Shown: positions 1 to 8,873, numbered from the stretch's first letter. The stretch is DNA of 61,652 nt from DATIKM01 sp035477595 (GCA_035477595.1 DATIKM010000042.1:1-61652); one strand, 5' to 3'. Made by a program: numbers and translations. Notes: generated by a model not told the origin, from the letters alone.

Positions 1-187
1 GAGGCAGCCCTCCTCTGGAGGCGTGGTGACGAGCGGAGCTCCGGCTGCTCCCCCATTATACGCGACGAGCCCGCAGGCACAGAGCGCTCGTGTGCGCGGC
101 GCAGTATGGGTGCCCATGCTGCGCAGGTATAATGGGGGAGCAGCCGGAGCTCCGCTCGTCACCACGCCTCCAGAGGAGGGCTGCCTC
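1..187. repeat. 61-bp perfect inverted repeat at the window edge
   Basis: Bases 1-61 are the exact reverse complement of bases 127-187, separated by a 65-base loop. Within the loop, 99-124 is a second near-perfect palindrome with a single G-T mismatch. The arms carry TATAAT/ATTATA at their inner ends. The repeat begins at base 1, so its true outer length is unknown. It may be an assembly or amplification fold-back at a contig end, or a genuine hairpin or MITE-like element; the sequence alone does not decide. No gene or other signal is seen from 188 to 366. Confidence 0.9.
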
Positions 188-366
188 GTTGATCCATCGT
201 CTGCCCGCTCCGCACCGCGAGCGCGCCGTCCAGCCTCTCGGCCCTGGGGCGTGCGTGACTCCCGCCGCGGCAGCCACTGGTACCGCTGGCCATGCCGGCG
301 GGTCGGCCTTGTCTTCGGCGCACAGGGCGCTGCGCGGATGTGCGCCGTGCCACACGGAAGCCGAGC

Positions 367-858
367 GTGGAGCCCTACCTTAGCTGGCGGGCCGCCGCGC
401 GGCTCGCGCCGGACCTCAGCGCCTGCAAGGGCTGCCGATCATGCTGGCTGCGATGCGGCGCCCGTGCGGAGGTGAGCGAGCCGGAGGGCAGGGTCCTTCT
501 GGCGTACCTGCGCCGCGATCCCGCGCGGGCGCGGTTGCGACGCATCATGGCGCAGGACAGATCCGTCGATCTCGGGGACGGAGTGCGCGTGAGCTTGTGC
601 CGCCTGTTCGACGTCGAGCGGCGGGAGTGCGCGGCCTACGCGGTGCGCCCGCTCGTCTGCCGCCTTCTCGGCCACGTGGAGTGGATGCCGTGTCCTGTGG
701 GCCAGGTGCGGCGTGCGGCGCCGTCCGTCGCGGCGCTTGGCCTGATGGCGCGGTATGCGCGCTGGCCGCGACGGCCGATGGAGGAATGGCTCGCTGCGGG
801 CGCCGCTGATGCCCGCCTCATGCCAACGCGGCGTCACGCTGCGGTTCGCGGACGGTAG
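367..858 (+). CDS. YkgJ-type cysteine-cluster protein
   Basis: A 163-residue protein with the spacing of the YkgJ/UPF0153 family: an N-terminal CKGCRSC cluster near residues 18-24, a further Cys at about 28, then CRLFD, and YAVRPLVCR near the middle, followed by another Cys. These cysteines probably bind a metal (zinc or iron-sulfur); the family has no firmly assigned reaction. I chose the GTG at 367 because GGAAG lies six bases upstream; an in-frame ATG at 292 would add 25 low-complexity residues. It ends 38 bases before the GH5-like gene and may be co-transcribed with it. Confidence 0.6.
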   Translation: MEPYLSWRAAARLAPDLSACKGCRSCWLRCGARAEVSEPEGRVLLAYLRRDPARARLRRIMAQDRSVDLGDGVRVSLCRLFDVERRECAAYAVRPLVCRLLGHVEWMPCPVGQVRRAAPSVAALGLMARYARWPRRPMEEWLAAGAADARLMPTRRHAAVRGR

Positions 859-896
859 TGAGACCCTTGGGGCAGGCGCCCGGAGGAGTAGACGCT

Positions 897-3131
897 ATGC
901 GCTGCAGTCTCCCGTGGTCTGCCGTTCTGTTGGTGTGCGTCGCCGGCTGCGGCGGCGCGCCCGACCTGGGTGCGTCGCGCACATCGGCGTCCGCCTTCGA
1001 GAGCGGTCTCAGCGGCGGCCACGCGCGCACGGGCGCGTGGCAGCGCGGCGATGCGCCGTCCGGGGGCGGCCCCGCAGGCCGCGGGCGGTATGCGCGCGTC
1101 GAGGTCTCCTTTGAGCTGGAGGGTGTGCGCGGCAACCCGTTCGACTACACCGAGAACGACGTGCAGGTGAGCATCCAGCGGCCTGACGGACAACGCATGC
1201 GCGTGCCTGCGTTCTTCGATGGCGGCACGACGTGGCGTGCACGGTGGGCGCCGGACGCTCCGGGGCGCTATACGGTCGTGAACGTGACGCTGAACAACAC
1301 GCCTGCAGAGCATCAGAAGCTGGATCGGCGCGAGATCGAGGTGTCCGGGACTGCTGGTCCCGGCTTCGTGCGCATTGACGCCCGCACGGGCCGGTTCCGG
1401 TTCGAGGACGGAAGCCCCTACTTCCCGATTGGCATGAACACCGCGTGGGGCGATGTGCCCGCACTGCTCGCGAAGCTCGGGCAGGGCGGAGGCAACTGGG
1501 CTCGCGTGTGGATGTGTCACTGGTCTGGCGCTAACCTCGATTGGGTGATGAACAGGAGGCTGGCGGTCGGTGAGCTAGATCTCGGGGTCGCCCGGTGGTG
1601 GGATCGCGTCATAGAGGCGGCCGAGAAGAACGGCATCTACTTCCAGCTCGTGCTTCAGCACCACGGACAGTACTCGACGCGCGTTAACCCGAACTGGTCG
1701 GAGCACCCTTGGAACCGGGCGAACGGGGGCTGGCTGGCTACGCCTGACGAGTTCTTCAGCAACCCGAGAGCGCTGGCCCTGACTCGCGCCAAGTACCGCT
1801 ACATCGTCGCCCGCTGGGGCGCGTCGCCCGCAGTAATGGCCTGGGAGCTGTTCAACGAGGTGCAGTTCACGGATGCTGTGGCCAACCGGAACCTGCGTGA
1901 GGTGCAGGCGTGGCACCGGGCGATGGCACGGTTCCTCCGGCAGCATGACCCCTACGGGAGGCTCGTGACGTCCAGTAGCGATCTCGCGCTCACGGGCGTG
2001 TTCGATGACATGGACTTCCTGCAGCCGCACGCCTACGCCTCGGACCTGGTGTCCGTCATCACGGGGATCGATACGGCCAGGCTGCGCAGACCGACCTTCT
2101 TTGGCGAAGTGGGCCCGGATGGAGCAGGGCCGCTTGAGGACGCGCGGTACCTTCATCAGGTGCTGTGGTCGAGCGTGGTGTCGACGATGCCGGGCGCGGC
2201 GCAGTACTGGGCATGGGATCGGGTCGAGCGCGCCGGGCTCTTCTCGGCGTTCCGGCCTGCCGTCGAGTTTGTGCGCCGCAACGGACTGGCGGGCAGGGCC
2301 GGAGCGCGAGCCGCCGCCACGGTCACCACCGCCGACAGAGGCGCGCTCCGTTTCGCACCGGCAGGGCCGTGGGGCGCCTCCAGGCGCGTGCAGTGGACCG
2401 TCCCCCCTGGCGCAGCGCCGGAGGGCCTGGACCAGATGCCCGCGTTTCTGCAGGGGGAAGCCCACCGCGCCCTGTTCCGGGCCGCGGTGCTGCGTGTCGA
2501 CTACCCATCGGATGGCACGTTCAGCGTGCGGATCAGCCAGGTGGCCCGGGCGGGCGCGCGCGTCGTAGTCCTGGTCGATGGCGCCCCGGTGGCCGAGAGG
2601 GCATGGCCCGCATCGGGTACGGACCGTTCGGTGTCGGAGACGCTCACTGCCAGTGTGGTAAGTGGCAGGCGCGAGATCCGAGTGGAGAACCGGGGAGCGG
2701 ACTGGGTGGTCGTGGCTGGTTTTGAGCTCGACCCGTATGCACCCGCGCTGGCGGTCACAGGCAGGTCCGGAAACGACTTCGCGGCCCTCTGGCTCTTCAA
2801 CCGGCGAGGGGCCTATCCGGGCGGCGAGGGAGCGCCGGTCAAGGGGGCCCGGCTGTCAGTTGCGGGTCTGAGGCCAGGCGTGTACCGGGCGGAGTGGTGG
2901 GACACGCGGGCGGGAACGGCTACCGCCAGTACGAGCGCCACAGCGGCCCGGGACGGCCGCATCGAGCTCGAGGTACCCGAGGTCGCGCGCGATATTGCCG
3001 TAGCCATCACGCCGGCGGCGGTTACGCCGGCGGCCGGAGCGGCGGCGAGACCGTCGGGCCAGCGGACTTCACCAGCGAGCCAGAGGCCGCCGCAAGCGCC
3101 ACCGCGTGAGCGCTCCCGTCGCGACCCCTGA
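897..3131 (+). CDS. GH5-like glycoside hydrolase lipoprotein (DUF5060 + TIM barrel)
   Basis: A 744-residue predicted lipoprotein: a hydrophobic leader ends in VAGC with the acylated Cys at 18. Residues about 65-150 resemble the DUF5060 beta-sandwich found before cellulase/mannanase-like barrels; a TIM barrel follows from about 155 (PYFPIGMN at 175-181). The barrel carries WELFNEV with candidate acid/base Glu321 and FFGEVG with candidate nucleophile Glu404, as in clan A (GH5-like) enzymes. The C-terminal third looks like beta-sandwich modules. The substrate is probably a beta-linked plant or microbial polysaccharide, possibly mannan, but this cannot be fixed here. Start: ATG 897 with GGAGGAG eight bases upstream, preferred over 858. 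Confidence 0.75.
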   Translation: MRCSLPWSAVLLVCVAGCGGAPDLGASRTSASAFESGLSGGHARTGAWQRGDAPSGGGPAGRGRYARVEVSFELEGVRGNPFDYTENDVQVSIQRPDGQRMRVPAFFDGGTTWRARWAPDAPGRYTVVNVTLNNTPAEHQKLDRREIEVSGTAGPGFVRIDARTGRFRFEDGSPYFPIGMNTAWGDVPALLAKLGQGGGNWARVWMCHWSGANLDWVMNRRLAVGELDLGVARWWDRVIEAAEKNGIYFQLVLQHHGQYSTRVNPNWSEHPWNRANGGWLATPDEFFSNPRALALTRAKYRYIVARWGASPAVMAWELFNEVQFTDAVANRNLREVQAWHRAMARFLRQHDPYGRLVTSSSDLALTGVFDDMDFLQPHAYASDLVSVITGIDTARLRRPTFFGEVGPDGAGPLEDARYLHQVLWSSVVSTMPGAAQYWAWDRVERAGLFSAFRPAVEFVRRNGLAGRAGARAAATVTTADRGALRFAPAGPWGASRRVQWTVPPGAAPEGLDQMPAFLQGEAHRALFRAAVLRVDYPSDGTFSVRISQVARAGARVVVLVDGAPVAERAWPASGTDRSVSETLTASVVSGRREIRVENRGADWVVVAGFELDPYAPALAVTGRSGNDFAALWLFNRRGAYPGGEGAPVKGARLSVAGLRPGVYRAEWWDTRAGTATASTSATAARDGRIELEVPEVARDIAVAITPAAVTPAAGAAARPSGQRTSPASQRPPQAPPRERSRRDP

Positions 3132-3149
3132 TGCCATCTGCACAGACGA

Positions 3150-3179
3150 AGCGGCCAGGGAGGCATCTCCCTGGCCGCT
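3150..3179. terminator. bidirectional hairpin between converging genes
   Basis: A perfect 13-bp GC-rich stem (3150-3162 with 3167-3179) and a GCAT loop lie between the stops of the GH5-like gene (plus) and rplL (minus). Neither side has a real U-tract, so intrinsic termination is inferred from position and stem strength. Confidence 0.6.
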
Positions 3180-3211
3180 CGCACGGTTACCATCAGTCGC
3201 AGGGCCGCTGC

Positions 3212-3610
3212 CTACTGGATCTCCACGACTGCGCCTTCGGCCTCCAGCTTCGCCTTGACCTGCTCGGCCTCGTCCTTGTTCACGCCCTGCTTCACGGGCT
3301 GCGGGGCGCCCTCGACCAGGTTCTTGGCCTCGATCAGACCCAGCGCGGTCACCTCGCGGACGACCTTGATGACCTGGATCTTCTTGCCGCCAACCTCCTT
3401 TAGGATGACGTCAAACGAGGTCTTCTCCTCCACGGCGGGAGCTGCCTCTGCAGCCGGACCGGAAGCAGCAACAGCGGCGACGGCGATGGGCGCGGCCGAA
3501 ACGCCCCACTTCTCTTGGATGGCCTTGGTGAGCTCCACGAGCTTCAGGACGCTCAGCTTCTCGATCGATCCAATGATCTCATCAATATCGATCTCATCAA
3601 CAGCGGGCAT
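3212..3610 (-). CDS. rplL: 50S ribosomal protein L7/L12
   Basis: The 132-residue stalk protein of the large ribosomal subunit, which recruits translation factors. The N-terminal dimerisation region, an Ala-rich hinge near 40-60 and the C-terminal factor-binding domain (KTSFDV, VIKVVRE, LVEGAP) are all in family order, and it ends in VVEIQ. The ATG at 3610 has GGAG upstream and gives the usual length; the frame is open 25 codons further. It lies 35 bases downstream of rplJ in one transcript, so it should be governed by the same leader. The usual neighbours (rplK, rplA, rpoB) are absent. Confidence 0.95.
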   Translation of the reverse strand: MPAVDEIDIDEIIGSIEKLSVLKLVELTKAIQEKWGVSAAPIAVAAVAASGPAAEAAPAVEEKTSFDVILKEVGGKKIQVIKVVREVTALGLIEAKNLVEGAPQPVKQGVNKDEAEQVKAKLEAEGAVVEIQ

Positions 3611-3645
3611 AGTCACTATCTCCTCTGCGCCACCCAGATGGCGCC

Positions 3646-4200
3646 CTAGGCGGCGGGCGCCGCCTCTTCCTGATGCCGGTCGCACAGCGCCTGCAGCGTA
3701 CGGGCGAACTCGCTAAGCACGCCGTGCATGGTAGCGGCGAACTCCGAAAGCGGTGCCTGTATGGTTCCGACCAGTTGGCCCTTGATGATATCAGGCGCCG
3801 GGAGCCTCGACATCTCCGTGACCTGATCGGCGCTGTACACCTTGCCGTCAATCCACGCGCCGCGGACCAGCACTTCCGGCTTGCGGACGTCCTTCAGCGC
3901 GGCAAGCAGCGCCTTCGCCGTAGCGATGGGGTCCTCCAGCGCAAAGGCAATGGCGGTGGGGCCTGCCAGCATCGCCTCGACCTCAGGCGTGAGCCGGTCG
4001 GCGGCGGCGCGACGGAACAGCGTGTTCTTCACCACGTGGTACTCGCCGCCCACCTCACGGAGCCTGCGGCGCATCGCGCTCAGCTCCGAGACGGTCAGCC
4101 CGCGGTAGTGCGTGATGATGGTGCCCTTCGATGCGGCCAGGACGCGGCTCATCTCATCGACGGTCGCGACCTTGTCCGGGCGAGGACCCTTGGTTCGCAT
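3646..4200 (-). CDS. rplJ: 50S ribosomal protein L10
   Basis: This 184-residue protein forms the base of the L7/L12 stalk. The N-terminal rRNA-binding part shows the L10 pattern THYRGLTVSE followed by VVKNTL near 53-61 and AGPTAIAF near 79-86; the C-terminal helix that holds L12 dimers is present. The ATG at 4200 follows GGAGGT by about ten bases. First gene of the rplJ-rplL pair. It is preceded by a structured leader with an intrinsic terminator, which fits autogenous control by L10 or the L10-L12 complex as known in other bacteria. Confidence 0.95.
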   Translation of the reverse strand: MRTKGPRPDKVATVDEMSRVLAASKGTIITHYRGLTVSELSAMRRRLREVGGEYHVVKNTLFRRAAADRLTPEVEAMLAGPTAIAFALEDPIATAKALLAALKDVRKPEVLVRGAWIDGKVYSADQVTEMSRLPAPDIIKGQLVGTIQAPLSEFAATMHGVLSEFARTLQALCDRHQEEAAPAA

Positions 4201-4380
4201 GGGGACTGGGACCTCCTCGCGCTCGCCGGCTCCGGCTGCACCAGGCCCCGAACGGGGGGCCGGTGCGCTCGGCCGGCGGCAACAAAAACGGAACCCCGAC
4301 CGAAGCGAGGTTCCGCGCTTGGCCATGGCGCGCGTACGGCGCCAGGCTTGATCTCGGCTCTCCCTCGGCGGGTGCGGCAG
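4201..4380 (-). promoter_or_regulatory. rplJ leader (L10-type attenuated 5' UTR)
   Basis: About 180 nt separate the predicted transcription start (near 4380) from the rplJ start codon. The leader holds the terminator at 4281-4315, and GC-rich segments upstream and downstream of it that could form alternative pairings. Length, position and an internal terminator match the L10 leader class. I did not derive the specific L10-binding fold, so the class is inferred mainly from context. Confidence 0.55.
4281..4315 (-). terminator. intrinsic terminator in the rplJ leader (attenuator)
   Basis: Read on the minus strand, a 10-bp stem (4315-4306 with 4298-4289, one G-U pair) closes a 7-nt loop and is followed at once by UUUUUGUU (4288-4281). 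This is one of the few hairpins in the window with a true U-tract. No upstream minus-strand gene needs terminating here, since glnD is divergent, so it should act within the rplJ-rplL transcript. Confidence 0.75.
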
Positions 4381-4386
4381 GACCGC

Positions 4387-4414
4387 ATTATGCACCAGGT
4401 GCGCCCGCTGTCTT
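4387..4414 (-). promoter_or_regulatory. candidate rplJ-rplL promoter
   Basis: Minus-strand AAGACA (4414-4409), a 16-bp spacer and CATAAT (4392-4387) put the start site near 4380. The match is moderate; it is the best minus-strand candidate between glnD and rplJ. Confidence 0.4.
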
Positions 4415-4531
4415 CGGCAGGACCCCATATGCAGCCGGGCAACAGCACCGCCCGACATTGTGCAGGCATCGTACCCCAACAGGGCGTTCAGGGTCAACTG
4501 CCGGGCTGGGCGCTGTCGAACAAGCCCGTCG

Positions 4532-4561
4532 TTGACACACTCTCGCGGGCGCTCCCATAAT
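4532..4561 (+). promoter_or_regulatory. glnD promoter, probably giving a leaderless mRNA
   Basis: TTGACA (4532-4537), an 18-bp spacer and CATAAT (4556-4561) form a near-consensus promoter. The expected start, about seven bases past the -10, coincides with the A of the glnD ATG at 4568, leaving no room for a ribosome binding site. Confidence 0.75.
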
Positions 4562-4567
4562 GGGCGC

Positions 4568-7240
4568 ATGCGCCATGCCTCGTCGGGCTCATCCCGGAAC
4601 CGCCGCCCGTCCACCACCGGCGATGCGGAGTCGCTCGCCGCCGACCTTCGCGCCGGTCGCCACGCCTTGCGAGAGCGCACGCGGGCGGGTGTGGGAGGCC
4701 TGGAGTTCACACGATCCCACAGCGACCTCGTCGACTCCGTCGTGCAGGGCATGTTCGCGATAGCCTGCCAGCAGGGCGGGGGGCGTGACGTTGGAGCGGT
4801 GCCGATCGCGGTCGTCGCAACCGGAGGCTACGGCCGACAGGAGCTATGCAGCCACTCCGACATCGATATCACCTTCATCCCGCACCGCGACGGGGACGCT
4901 GCGGTCGACCGCGTCATCAAGGAGATGTTCGCGCTGGTCATGCGCGTGTTCATCGACGCGTGTGGCATGGAGGTGGGCTATGCCTACCGACTGATCGACG
5001 ACGCCCCTCAGCTCGATCACCAGACCACGTCGGGCCTCCTGGACGCGCGCCTCGTCGCGGGCAGCCAACGGGTGTTTGTCCAGTTCGAGAACGAGTTCTG
5101 GGCGTGCTTCAACCCCGCTGACTTCATCTTCACCAAGCTCGCTGAGCGGCGCGCACAGAGAGGCAAGGCGGGAGCCACACCGCGCGTTGTCGAGCCCGAC
5201 CTGAAGGACGGTGCGGGCGGGCTGCGCGACATTCAGGCTGCGGTCTGGGTGACCCAGGCGAGCCGATGTCTGACAGCCGCGCGCGTCCGAGGGCCCCGCT
5301 CCTTCGACATACTGGAGCGCTACGCGAACGTTTCCCCGGAGGAAGTGGCACGGCTTACCGCGGCCAAGGAGTTCATCTTCCGAGTGCGCAACGCCCTGCA
5401 CGCCGCTGCTGACGCGGAACGCGACGAGCTCGTGGTCACCCGGCAGGAGGAGGTCGCGGATGCCTTGGGCTACGGACGGCTGGCGGGCGACCTGGCGGTC
5501 ACGCGCTCGGCCGAGCGCCAGGCACCGCCGCCGGTCGAGCGCATGATGCGAGACCTCTATGGCCACACAACGGCCGTGCATCGCATCTGCGATCAAGTGA
5601 TGCGGCGCATCGAGGACGGCCGCATCTTCCTCGGCATCGGTCTCGACTGCAAGCGCCGGCAGGTGGAGCCCGCCAACGAGGCCCTCACTGCCGACGACCC
5701 CCTCTGGATGCTCTGGGCGTGTGAGGTCGCGCAGCGCTACGGCCTTGCGTTCAGCGACGGGTTCGAGCGCGCCGCAACGAGCCTCGTGTCCACCGCGCCG
5801 GCGATCCGTGACTCCGCGCAGGCAGCCGAGATACTGACGCACATCCTCGCGTCTCCCAGAGGCACGTACCGCGTCCTGCAGCGCATGGCGGAGCTCGGGA
5901 TCCTGGGCTGGGTGCTGCCCGAGGTGGCCGCCATCCTCGATCTCATCCCCTACGACCCGTCGCACGACTACACGGTGGGGCAGCACTCCCTGCATGTCAT
6001 CCGCACTCTCGACCTCCTGCGCGATAACGCGCCGACGGACGAGACGCGCGACCTCCGCCAGATCCTCAAGGAGCTGGCTGCACCGGAGCAGCTCTACCTG
6101 GCAGGGCTGCTGCACGACTGCGGCAAGGGCGACCCTGAGCGGCCGCATCAAGAGGCCGGTGAGGCAATAGCCCAGGCCGTCTGCGAGCGCCTGGGCTGGT
6201 CGACGCAGGCTACGGAGAACGTCCGGTTCCTGGTGCGCCACCATCTGCTCATGGCGGAGACCTCTCGTCTGCGCGACACGAACCTCGACGAGACGATCCG
6301 TGACTTCACGGCGGTAGTGGGCGACCTTGAGCGGCTCCAGATGCTCTACCTTCTCACCTATGCCGACACGAGCGCAGTCGGCGCGGGCGTCTGGACGCAG
6401 GTGAAGGGGCGGTTCCTGCGCGACCTGTACAGGCGTGCCGAGCGCGCGCTGGCGGGCGACGAGAGCGAGGAGTACGACGACCCGGGCCTGGCGCGAGCGC
6501 GGCGACGGCTCCTCCGCGAGCTCTCCGTGGAGAACCTGCCTCAGGAGGAGGTGGTTGCCCATGTGGAGAGCATGCCGGCGCCCTACATTCTCAACACGAG
6601 CCTGAGCGAGATGGCGCTCCACATCGGCTACGTCCGTCAGGTGCGGTCGGGAGAGCCCGTGGTGGTGTTCCGCGACGAGCGCGACGCCACGTACACGGAA
6701 GTCACCATCTGCACGTTCGACGATCCGGAGCCCGGGCTTCTGGCGAAGATCGCCGGCGTCCTTCATGCCTCCGACATTGAGGTGCACAGCGCTCAGGTCT
6801 TCACTCGCGTTGGCGAGCAGGAGCGAATCGCGATCGACACCCTAACGGTGGACTACCGCGGGCGGCAGCTCACGCCCGGTAAGCGCAAGGAGGTGGCCAC
6901 GAGCCTGCGCGCCGTGCTCCAGGGCGCGGTCTCGGTGGCGGAGGTTCTGGAGAAGCGGCGGAAGTCGGCGGCGATCGGCGGACCCGTCGAGCAGCTGGCT
7001 GTGCGCAACGACCTCTCCGAGGTCTACACGGTGGTGGAAGTGGAGTCCGCGGACTCGGGGGCCATGCTCTACCGGACCAGCGGGGCGCTCTCGGCTGTCG
7101 CGTGGGACATCCATAGCGCGCGCCTGAGCCTGTTCCGCGGGCGCTTCATCGGCTGCTTCTACGTGCTCGGGGTCCGCCATCTGCCGGCCGAGGCGGCGCG
7201 CGGCGCCCTGCTCGATCTGATGCCGGTCGTCTCCTCCTAG
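4568..7240 (+). CDS. glnD: [protein-PII] uridylyltransferase / uridylyl-removing enzyme
   Basis: An 890-residue nitrogen-status sensor that uridylylates and deuridylylates PII in response to glutamine. An N-terminal nucleotidyltransferase domain has GGYGRQEL at 86-93 and the acidic pair Asp98/Asp100; the family motif DLKDGAGGLRDIQ follows near 215-227. A central HD hydrolase domain (VGQHSLHV, then LLHDCGKGD) supplies the removing activity, and two C-terminal ACT domains (near 720-790 and 820-885) should bind glutamine. Length is normal for the family. ATG 4568 is chosen because the promoter abuts it; the frame is open upstream to 4460 but only through promoter sequence. No glnB or amtB is nearby. 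Confidence 0.93.
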   Translation: MRHASSGSSRNRRPSTTGDAESLAADLRAGRHALRERTRAGVGGLEFTRSHSDLVDSVVQGMFAIACQQGGGRDVGAVPIAVVATGGYGRQELCSHSDIDITFIPHRDGDAAVDRVIKEMFALVMRVFIDACGMEVGYAYRLIDDAPQLDHQTTSGLLDARLVAGSQRVFVQFENEFWACFNPADFIFTKLAERRAQRGKAGATPRVVEPDLKDGAGGLRDIQAAVWVTQASRCLTAARVRGPRSFDILERYANVSPEEVARLTAAKEFIFRVRNALHAAADAERDELVVTRQEEVADALGYGRLAGDLAVTRSAERQAPPPVERMMRDLYGHTTAVHRICDQVMRRIEDGRIFLGIGLDCKRRQVEPANEALTADDPLWMLWACEVAQRYGLAFSDGFERAATSLVSTAPAIRDSAQAAEILTHILASPRGTYRVLQRMAELGILGWVLPEVAAILDLIPYDPSHDYTVGQHSLHVIRTLDLLRDNAPTDETRDLRQILKELAAPEQLYLAGLLHDCGKGDPERPHQEAGEAIAQAVCERLGWSTQATENVRFLVRHHLLMAETSRLRDTNLDETIRDFTAVVGDLERLQMLYLLTYADTSAVGAGVWTQVKGRFLRDLYRRAERALAGDESEEYDDPGLARARRRLLRELSVENLPQEEVVAHVESMPAPYILNTSLSEMALHIGYVRQVRSGEPVVVFRDERDATYTEVTICTFDDPEPGLLAKIAGVLHASDIEVHSAQVFTRVGEQERIAIDTLTVDYRGRQLTPGKRKEVATSLRAVLQGAVSVAEVLEKRRKSAAIGGPVEQLAVRNDLSEVYTVVEVESADSGAMLYRTSGALSAVAWDIHSARLSLFRGRFIGCFYVLGVRHLPAEAARGALLDLMPVVSS

Positions 7241-7462
7241 GCGACAGGGCCATGCCCTACCGCCCGCCGCTGCCTGGTGCCTCCCGACCGCGCGGCGGCC
7301 TGTGACCCCGCCCGCCCTCCGAGGGGTCGCGCTCGCCACTCAGATAGAACTCGCGCACAGCGCGCTGCCGCGCGGCTCGGGTTGAGCAGCCGGCAAGGCT
7401 CCACGGAGCAGCCAGCGCGGCAGCAGCCAGGACTGCCACCGTCGCGCGCGCGCGGCGGGCCG

Positions 7463-8359
7463 TCACTCCAGCCCCCACATCGGCCAGGGCTGCGACCACG
7501 TGGGCGGCGCTGGCGCGCTCCAGATCATCCAGCCCGGGAAGCCCGCCCTGCAGTCTGGCCGGTTGGGCCGGGGCACCGGCGGGTCCCCATACTCCGCCCT
7601 CGTCGGGCACTGGGCCAGGAACTGGTCGACGGTTACGAAGCTGGCGTGTCCGTCGCAGTACGCCAGGTTCATGCCCGCCAGGTGCGGCGCCGCGAGTTGG
7701 TTGGGCGCTCCGTAGACCTTCAGGGCGCACTCCCAGACCTCCCGCACCGCCATGGGATAGGCTACCTGGACGGCGGCCGGAGGCGTTACGTAGCTCCACA
7801 CGCCCGGGAAGAACGACTCCATCAGCAGCATGGTGGCCGACGGGTTCCTGATGCCCGCGACCCCGCCGCCAGTGAACGCATTGCGGTAGGCGCCGCGCCA
7901 CGCGGGCTCGGGCCAGGTGTCCGTGCTACCCGTGATCGACAGGTTCAGGCAGTAGGCGTTGTAGTACTCGCCGTCCATCCGCCAGTTCTGGTCGTCGATG
8001 TCGCGGTCCGGACAGATGAAGATCCCGGTGCTGCGCGTGTAGGGAAGGAGCCATGCCTGCCACTTGTAGTGGTTGACGCGCTGACCGTACGGCCCGTTGC
8101 AGCCTGTCGCAGGGGCGCCGAACGGGTTAGGCGCCGGCGCGACGCAGACGTCCGACCGCGGGTAAAGCTCATCGTAGTCCTGTGTGTAGAGATTCACTGC
8201 CGCTGCCACTTGCCTCAGGTTGCACAGGCACGCGGTGGCGCGAGCCTTTGCCCTGACGGTGGTCAGCGCCGGCAGCAGGATGGCGAGCACCACCGTGACG
8301 ATGGCGATGACGACGAGCAACTCGACAAGGGTGAACGCACGTACCCGGCGGCGAAGCAT
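7463..8359 (-). CDS. prepilin-like protein with N-terminal methylation domain and H-x(n)-DG tail
   Basis: A 298-residue secreted or pilus-like protein. A short basic leader precedes AFTLVELLVVIAIV (prepilin cleavage before Phe, Glu at +5), followed by a long hydrophobic helix as in type IV pilins and type II pseudopilins. The C-terminal domain has HLAGMNLAYCDGH, the H-x(n)-DG signature of the large prepilin-like family common in Armatimonadota, Planctomycetota and Verrucomicrobiota. Cargo or function is unknown. ATG 8359 has GGAGGC upstream. It converges with glnD across a 222-base gap with no other feature and is 118 bases downstream of panD. Confidence 0.85.
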   Translation of the reverse strand: MLRRRVRAFTLVELLVVIAIVTVVLAILLPALTTVRAKARATACLCNLRQVAAAVNLYTQDYDELYPRSDVCVAPAPNPFGAPATGCNGPYGQRVNHYKWQAWLLPYTRSTGIFICPDRDIDDQNWRMDGEYYNAYCLNLSITGSTDTWPEPAWRGAYRNAFTGGGVAGIRNPSATMLLMESFFPGVWSYVTPPAAVQVAYPMAVREVWECALKVYGAPNQLAAPHLAGMNLAYCDGHASFVTVDQFLAQCPTRAEYGDPPVPRPNRPDCRAGFPGWMIWSAPAPPTWSQPWPMWGLE

Positions 8360-8477
8360 CGGTGTGCCTCCATGTGTCGTGGTGCCGTCTGCCGGCCAGG
8401 TGGGGCAGTGACAGCGCCGCCGGTGCCCGGCCAGCGTTCACGATACGGCTCGCAGTTCCTCCGGTCGCCTGTCTCCC

Positions 8478-8873
8478 TCACGACGCCGGCGGGTCTGCGA
8501 TGGTCGGCCCGCGCAGCGCCGACGGGTCGACCATACTGGTCGCGCGGTTGCGCTCATCGACCAGCAGGATGCGCGGCTCGACGGGCTCATCGGTCAACAC
8601 GAAGGCGGCGACGATCACCCGGTGCCCCAGCTGCACGCGGTGTGCCGCCGCTCCGTTCACGCAGATGACGCCGGAGCCCGCGGGCGCCAGCATGACGTAA
8701 GTCTCAAAACGCTGCCCGTTGTCCACGTTCCACACGTGGACGAGCTCGCCGGGCAGCAAGTCGACACGCCGGGCGAGGTCGCTGTCGATCGTGATGCTGC
8801 CCACGTAGTCGACGTTCGCCTCCGTCACGCGGGCGCAGTGGATCTTGCCCTTCAGCATTGTCAGCAGTTGCAT
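8478..8873 (-). CDS. panD: aspartate 1-decarboxylase
   Basis: The 131-residue proenzyme decarboxylates aspartate to beta-alanine for pantothenate and coenzyme A. The self-cleavage site is intact in YVGSITID: cleavage between Gly25 and Ser26 would generate the pyruvoyl group. MLKGKIHCARVTEA at the start matches the family. ATG 8873 gives the usual N-terminus, with GGAGGT 13 bases upstream; ATG 8915 has a better-spaced GGGAGGT and would add 14 residues, so either may be used. It is the last gene of the NRAMP/ABC operon, 60 bases or less after the permease; panB and panC are not here. Confidence 0.93.
   Translation of the reverse strand: MQLLTMLKGKIHCARVTEANVDYVGSITIDSDLARRVDLLPGELVHVWNVDNGQRFETYVMLAPAGSGVICVNGAAAHRVQLGHRVIVAAFVLTDEPVEPRILLVDERNRATSMVDPSALRGPTIADPPAS

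Noticed and set aside
4844..6787. Long open frame antisense to glnD
   Set aside because: Stop-poor shadow of a GC-rich gene; no motifs or ribosome site, while glnD on the other strand is unmistakable.
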